36,811 bases of DNA from positions 1 to 36,811 of the forward strand of contig CANJQI010000037.1 in the NCBI GenBank assembly GCA_947476215.1, given 5' to 3'. Both the position numbers and the translations under genes were made by a program. Under the pieces are notes generated by a model. The model was not told the DNA's origin. It ran no database searches and saw only the letters and a list, made by a program, of their open reading frames with translations. The stretch comes from Betaproteobacteria bacterium (GTDB taxonomy: Bacteria > Pseudomonadota > Gammaproteobacteria > Burkholderiales > SG8-41). Below, one piece after another: positions 32,844 to 36,811 of the stretch. How positions within the stretch are numbered: the first letter of the stretch is position 1; each line of letters begins with the position of its first letter.

Positions 32844-34493
32844 TTATTCGTCCTTGCCGTAATGTATGCGGCGATACGGCAGCGGTATCACGCTGCGCGA
32901 GATGCGCACATCTATCATCATGGGGCCGGGTTTGGCGACCCATTCGGCGGCGGCCTTGCGAACGTCCTCAACGCTGCGTGCAAGCTTGCCACGTCCGCCG
33001 AATGCCACGGCTACCGCGCCCAGATCGGGCGTGGTGATGCACGATTGCTCGGCCTCCATTTTGTGAACATCAAGTTTGTAATACTCGGCGCCCAGCATTT
33101 CGTTGTTCATCACCACCACCAGCAGGGGCTGGTTGTAGCGTACCGCGGTTTCGAACTCGGCCAGATGCATCATCACGCTGGCATCGCCATCGACCAGCAC
33201 CAACGGCTTGTTGCCGGTGGCGACGATCGCGCCCATTGCCGCCGGCAGCATCTGACCTATGCAGCCGTAGAAGTGGCCGGCCAGCACATTCGGACGCTGC
33301 TTGCGAAACAGGATGTTGGAAAAGCCCGCGGTTGCGCCGCTGCCGGTGTTGAGGCTGATGGTATCGGGGATGACATCGTCGAGCGCGGTGATCACCAGGC
33401 GCGGATCGACCGTGCCCGGGTCGAGGTCGAACTGCGTGCGGTCTTCCCACGCGTTGGCGAGACGCTCGCGCACTTCGCCGGTACGATAACCGGTGGCCTT
33501 GAAGTTGCGTTTGGCGAGTGCACTTTCCAGGGCTTCCACGCCGGTGCGCGCATCGGTCTGCACATAGCAGTCGGCACCGCGGCCGTTACCCATGATGACG
33601 TGCGTTTGAGTATCCAGGTGCACGAACTTCGCGTTTGGATACAGGTAGCCATGTTCGGTCGTGAACTGGTTGAGGCTCGCACCCACCGCGATCACGCAGT
33701 CAGACTCCTCGAACAGCTTCATGGACGTGCGGGTGCCGTAGGTGCCGGAGACACCGACATGGAACTCGTCTTCGTTGAGCCAGGTCTTGGCCATCAGCGT
33801 GGTGGCGATCACGGCGCCGGTGCGTTCCGCCAGTTTTTTCACGGCGTCGCCGGCGTTGGCCCATTTCGCGCCGCGTCCGACGATGATCACCGGCTTCTTG
33901 CTGTTCGAAATGATTTCAACCGCTTTGTCGAGCGCTGCAGGGTTGGGCATGATCAGCCCACGCGTCAGCACCTGCGTCGAGGGCACGTACGGCTCATCGT
34001 CGTCGAACGGTTTCTGCTGCACGTCCATGGGGGCGCTCAGCATGATGGGGCGCGATTCCACTCTGGCGCGGTAGAACGCCTTGCGCACCATGTCGTCGAC
34101 GCTGTCCGGCGTCTTGACGCGCACGAAGCCGGTCTCACACGCAGCGGCGAAAATTTCTACCTTCAGCTGCTGGTTGTACTCATCGTCGCCCATCGGATGT
34201 TCGCCGACGAATGCGACCAGCGGCGAGCGCGCGCGCGAGGCGGTCAACAGCGCGGTTGCAAGCTGCGATACACCCGGGCCGCAGGTTGCGGTGGCGACGC
34301 CCGGGGTGCGCGTAACACGCGCAAATCCGTCGGCCATGCCGAGCCCGGCGCCCTCGTGCCGCACTTCGAATTTGGTCACGCCGAGCTTGGCCAGCGCATG
34401 CATCCAGTACATGTTGCCGTCGCCCATCATGCCGAATATATGTTTCGTGCCTTCGGCCTTGAACGCTTCGGCCAGTCTTTCATATACCTTCAT
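32844..34493 (-). CDS. Thiamine pyrophosphate-dependent enzyme (acetolactate synthase-like)
   Basis: This 549-residue protein has the three-domain layout of POX/ALS enzymes. The N-terminal TPP domain carries the activating Glu47 (VRHEGAGLGMADG), the middle domain has KPVIIVGRGAKWA, and the C-terminal TPP domain has VLVDGDASVMMHLAEFETAVRYNQPLLVVVMNN, the GDG...NN cofactor motif. Family members split or join 2-keto acids (acetolactate synthase, benzoylformate decarboxylase, oxalyl-CoA decarboxylase, sulfoacetaldehyde acetyltransferase). No small regulatory subunit (ilvN) is nearby, so a catabolic role is more likely. GGGAGAG precedes the ATG. Confidence 0.93.
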   Translation of the reverse strand: MKVYERLAEAFKAEGTKHIFGMMGDGNMYWMHALAKLGVTKFEVRHEGAGLGMADGFARVTRTPGVATATCGPGVSQLATALLTASRARSPLVAFVGEHPMGDDEYNQQLKVEIFAAACETGFVRVKTPDSVDDMVRKAFYRARVESRPIMLSAPMDVQQKPFDDDEPYVPSTQVLTRGLIMPNPAALDKAVEIISNSKKPVIIVGRGAKWANAGDAVKKLAERTGAVIATTLMAKTWLNEDEFHVGVSGTYGTRTSMKLFEESDCVIAVGASLNQFTTEHGYLYPNAKFVHLDTQTHVIMGNGRGADCYVQTDARTGVEALESALAKRNFKATGYRTGEVRERLANAWEDRTQFDLDPGTVDPRLVITALDDVIPDTISLNTGSGATAGFSNILFRKQRPNVLAGHFYGCIGQMLPAAMGAIVATGNKPLVLVDGDASVMMHLAEFETAVRYNQPLLVVVMNNEMLGAEYYKLDVHKMEAEQSCITTPDLGAVAVAFGGRGKLARSVEDVRKAAAEWVAKPGPMMIDVRISRSVIPLPYRRIHYGKDE

Positions 34494-34527
34494 GTCCGCT
34501 CTCCCTGTGTTGTGATCCGCATTGAAA

Positions 34528-34986
34528 TTATTTGGCAGTTTCCGTGCTGACGCGCTCGGCCAGTCGCTTGGAAAATTCGTTGGTCATATATTTTACGACC
34601 AGTTTCGCGCCACCTTCCACGAGCGAAGCGAGCCGTCCGGTGATTTCCACGGTTGCTTTTATGTCGATCGCGGATCCCGGCGGCTGGTCCACCACGCCGA
34701 AATTCATTTTTGCATTGAACCGCGTTCCGCCCTGATTGTCCTTGCCCTTGGAGCTGACTTGTCCGGTCTTGGTTGCTTCATCGAGTTCCATTCCGACCAC
34801 GGCTTTAAAAGTCACCTTTGCGGGCCCGAACTTGACGACCACCGCCGCATCGAGCGTGCCATCTTCGTGCGCTTCACCGAGCGTCGCGCCAGGCACGCAA
34901 TCCACGACATCGCGCGGATTGGAGAGGATCTTCCATACTTCGTCTGGAGGGGCGGGTACATCGATACGTTCGTTGACTTCTATCAT
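34528..34986 (-). CDS. CoxG/SRPBCC family protein
   Basis: This is a 152-residue START-like (SRPBCC) protein of the carbon monoxide dehydrogenase subunit G group. It starts MIEVNERIDVPAPPDEVWKILSNPRDVVDCVPGA, a hallmark, and continues with VVVKFGPAKVTFKAVVGM and a GRLASLVEGGAKLVVKYMTNEFSKRLAER end. CoxG-like proteins help mature or anchor molybdenum hydroxylases, or bind hydrophobic ligands. The only molybdenum-hydroxylase gene here is 16 kb away. It is the first gene of the six-gene minus-strand operon, 34 bases before the TPP-enzyme gene; the 200-bp gap upstream (34987-35186) contains no gene and presumably the promoter. Confidence 0.9.
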   Translation of the reverse strand: MIEVNERIDVPAPPDEVWKILSNPRDVVDCVPGATLGEAHEDGTLDAAVVVKFGPAKVTFKAVVGMELDEATKTGQVSSKGKDNQGGTRFNAKMNFGVVDQPPGSAIDIKATVEITGRLASLVEGGAKLVVKYMTNEFSKRLAERVSTETAK

Positions 34987-35186
34987 ATGGGGTGCCGTAG
35001 CCGGTCGAGGGTTGGATGAAACTGGAGGACGTGATTTGGTATGAGTGCAGCATGCAGGATTTTCGCTAACGATACTAAACGTTGCGCAATCCTGCGACTG
35101 TCATTATAGAGCAGATTTTGATGGTCGATTAGACGCGCTGGATGTGCGCGAAGATTGGTGCGCAAGCCGGATGTTTGTACCCGACG

Positions 35187-35969
35187 TTATTCGTCGCGTA
35201 TGCCGGCTTCATTGATGACTTTGCCCCAGCGCGCCATATCGGCCTTGACCGCGGCCGCAAGCTCCGCCGGTGAACTGGCCATGACCTCCGATCCGGCATT
35301 GAAAAACTTGTCCCTGATGTCGGCCGTCTTCAGGATTGCGGCGATCGTTTGCGTCAGTCGATTGACGACGGACGCGGCCGTTCGGGCCGGCACGAAGATG
35401 CCCAGCATCAAGTTGGCTTCATAGCCGGGCAGCGATTCTGCCATGGTCGGCAATCCGGAATACAGGGCAGAGGGCTGCGCGCTGGTGAGCGCCAGCGCTC
35501 TCAGCCGCCCCGCTTTAACCAGCGGCAGAGACGGCGCCGCAGCGCCGAACATGAGTTGCACCTGTCCGCCGATCACCCCGGTGAGTGCGGGTCCGCCGCC
35601 TTTGTACGGCACGTGCAGCATGCGCACCTTCGCCATGGCATTGAGTAATTCCGCCGCCAGCTGGTTCATCGAGGCTGTGCCATTGGACGCGTAGCTGAGC
35701 TCCCCATGTCTTGTTTTTGTCAATTAAATCAAGTCATTGACAGACTTTGCCGGGAGCGAGGGGGGCGCCGCCAGTATGTTGGGCGAAACCGTGACCAGTG
35801 ATACCGGCGCAAAGTCGCGCATCGTGTCCCAGCTCACGCTATCGCGCATGTACTGCTGCAGCCACATGCCGTTGCTGAACAGCAGCAGCGAGTAGCCGTC
35901 CGGCGGTGCTTTTGCCACGGCTTCTATGGAGATGGACCCAGCACGGTTGTCGACCACGACCGGTTGGCC
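35187..35969 (-). pseudogene. Bug/TctC family receptor 5, truncated and nonsense-mutated
   Basis: Two ORFs in one frame make up the remnant. The first (to 35724) reads GQPVVVDNRAGSISIEAVAKAPPDGYSLLLFSNG and ends at KSVNDLI followed by a TAA (35724-35726). The second resumes at once with LTKTRHGELSYASNGTASMNQLAAELL and runs to a normal family C-terminus (MARWGKVINEAGI). A single nonsense codon therefore interrupts it, with no frameshift. The first ~75-85 residues, including the signal peptide, are missing: homology begins at the GQPVVV block where it abuts the UGSC remnant. It resembles receptors 1-3. Confidence 0.88.
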
Positions 35970-36578
35970 GGCATCCGGCCATTAAACCATTGACCGCGAT
36001 ATTCCATACCGTTGCTTCACGGTAATCCGGCAGCCCGACGCCTATGACCTCATCCGGCGCACGTTCCGTGAATTTAAGAAACGCTTCAATTCTGGGGATC
36101 GTCGACGGAAATATCGGCAGGCCGTCACTCCATAGTTTTCCGTAGAAATACTCGTTGACGTCGAGCATCGTTCCCTGGAACACGATGTCGCGCGGACCAG
36201 GTTCCGATTGCGTGTTTGCCGCCTGTTGCGGTGCGCGCTGGCTCCAGCCGCTGAGGATATGCGGCAACAGCCGTTCAACAACCTTGCGCCGCAGTTCGTC
36301 GTCGCTGTCTATCATGGGTGCGCCGGGGTACTCGGCGATCGCCGGCGCGCTACTGCCCAGTCCCCGGGCGATCGCATCGGCCTGCGTCAGAAACGGCGTC
36401 GCGACGATAGAGACCGCGGGCACGCCTGCTTTTTCAGCTGCAACCGATACCCGCACCACGGCGGGTGTGCAGGTTCCTCAGGCGCCGGCGGCGGAGATGA
36501 TCGCGTCGCAGCCGTTTTGTCGCAGCAGTTCGGGAAGTCGTGCCACGAATTCGCGTGCATCGTTGGCATTGGTGTTGC
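35966..36578 (-). pseudogene. Second UGSC-like selenoprotein gene (U-G-T-C), truncated at both ends
   Basis: Reading through an in-frame TGA (36478-36480) gives CDAIISAAGA-U-GTCTPAVVRVS, continued by AAEKAGVPAVSIVATPF. The track ORF starting at 36459 (a GTG) is in this frame, just downstream of the TGA. A linker and the start of the same C-terminal domain as in the intact gene follow: KLWSDGLPIFPSTIPRIEAF and TVWNIAVNGLMAGCRP, matching RWGDGLPLVPPT and IAINAVLAGCYP. Homology then stops and the DNA continues as a Bug gene in another frame. Upstream only about 33 host-derived codons precede the TGA, against 96 in the intact gene; an IS end and in-frame stops lie before them. The protein should not be functional, although the Sec codon and hairpin are preserved. 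Confidence 0.78.
36449..36480 (-). promoter_or_regulatory. UGA codon plus SECIS-like hairpin of the second UGSC-like gene
   Basis: On the minus strand, the TGA (36480-36478) is followed by a perfect 6-bp stem ACCCGC/GCGGGT (36466-36461 and 36454-36449) with loop CGTGGT. The loop starts 17 nt after the TGA and its second base is G. The primary sequence differs from the hairpin of the intact gene but position and form are the same, which argues against chance. Confidence 0.68.
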
Positions 36579-36811
36579 CTAGCAGCCTGTCGGACTTGAT
36601 GGGGGTTTCCAAGAACTGACGCGCTTATGGGAATCGATTTTGCCCATTCTATGCATATGGCATATTAGTTATCCGGATTTCCTTGCTTTGCGCTTCATTT
36701 CATCCGCTGCCGGCGCAATTGGGGCGCAGCACGGCCATGCGTTTCACGTTCCACGCAAGGCAAACCAACGTCCACTCGCCGCTTACCTTTTTCAATCCGC
36801 GCAGAGAGAAC
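36579..36811 (-). mobile_element. Right end of an IS element (IS1182/IS5-like)
   Basis: The segment contains the transposase 3' end, about 120 bp of non-coding DNA, and at its inner border the plus-strand sequence CTAGCAGCCTGTCGGACTT, which I recall as a terminal inverted repeat of IS1182-type elements. The border is placed at about 36579 on that basis and could be off by some bases. The insertion lies inside the 5' part of the second UGSC-like gene. Confidence 0.5.
36700..36811 (-). CDS. Transposase C-terminus (partial)
   Basis: The last 36 codons before the TGA at 36702-36700 read FSLRGLKKVSGEWTLVCLAWNVKRM. This matches the C-terminal end of DDE transposases of IS1182/IS5-type elements, which finish with LRGLxKVxxEWxLxCxAxNxxR. 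The rest of the gene lies beyond the window, so completeness cannot be judged. Confidence 0.75.
   Translation of the reverse strand, partial: FSLRGLKKVSGEWTLVCLAWNVKRMAVLRPNCAGSG

Noticed and set aside
32862-34550. 562-residue plus-strand ORF
   Set aside because: It is the antisense shadow of the TPP-enzyme gene; its translation is His/Arg/Gly-rich with no family features.
36387-36569. 60-residue minus-strand ORF across the second TGA
   Set aside because: It runs in a different frame from the UGSC-like protein and has no family features.

Overview
The window looks like a chromosome segment of a betaproteobacterium (Burkholderiales-like or an uncultured relative), with high-GC coding DNA. 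The evidence is the gene order trpG-trpD-trpC-coq7, rplM-rpsI-argC, a DUF6776-type membrane protein, bactofilin, erpA, anmK, an M23 peptidase and tyrS, plus an expansion of Bug/TctC-type periplasmic receptors. No rRNA, tRNA or CRISPR array was seen.

Region 1 (1-840): a lower-GC remnant. It holds the 3' end of an unrecognised gene, then a non-coding stretch with tandem GGGGGTAT boxes. It probably belongs to an integrated element sitting directly upstream of trpG, where trpE would often be. Region 2 (844-12292): housekeeping genes for tryptophan synthesis, ubiquinone synthesis, an OsmC-like protein, ribosomal proteins L13/S9 with a consensus promoter and a terminator, ArgC, a bactofilin, the Fe-S carrier ErpA, cell-wall recycling and TyrRS. 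A small MITE-like inverted-repeat element lies between trpD and trpC. Region 3 (12304-16532): a stand-alone flavoprotein of the type fused to or found beside SelD, two MsrA paralogues on opposite strands, and a CPA1 Na+/H+ antiporter. Region 4 (16605-34986): accessory catabolic genes. These are an orphan xanthine-dehydrogenase/CoxL-type subunit, an amidohydrolase, an MFS transporter, four intact Bug receptors, ThrH, a dienelactone hydrolase, DUF6295 and DUF1993 proteins, and a six-gene minus-strand operon (CoxG-like, TPP enzyme, exported methyltransferase-like protein, cupin, isochorismatase-like, ornithine cyclodeaminase-like). Region 5 (35187-36811): decayed DNA with a nonsense-mutated Bug gene joined by a deletion to a truncated selenoprotein gene, which is cut on its other side by an IS element.

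The most notable observation is two loci that read through an in-frame TGA. At 24021-25631 the ORF track shows two unrelated-looking pieces that are one gene: a UGSC-family selenoprotein domain with the motif Sec-Gly-Ser-Cys, fused to a ~335-residue C-terminal domain. At about 35966-36578 (minus) a degraded paralogue carries Sec-Gly-Thr-Cys at the equivalent position, followed by the same C-terminal domain. Both TGAs are followed by a perfect hairpin whose apical loop starts 17-18 nt downstream with G as second loop base, which fits the bacterial SECIS consensus. The SelD-associated flavoprotein is consistent with a selenium-using host, although selA, selB, selC and selD are not in the window.

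Functionally, the accessory half looks like uptake and breakdown of organic acids or aromatic/xenobiotic compounds: Bug solute capture, hydrolases and redox enzymes. No substrate can be named from sequence alone.
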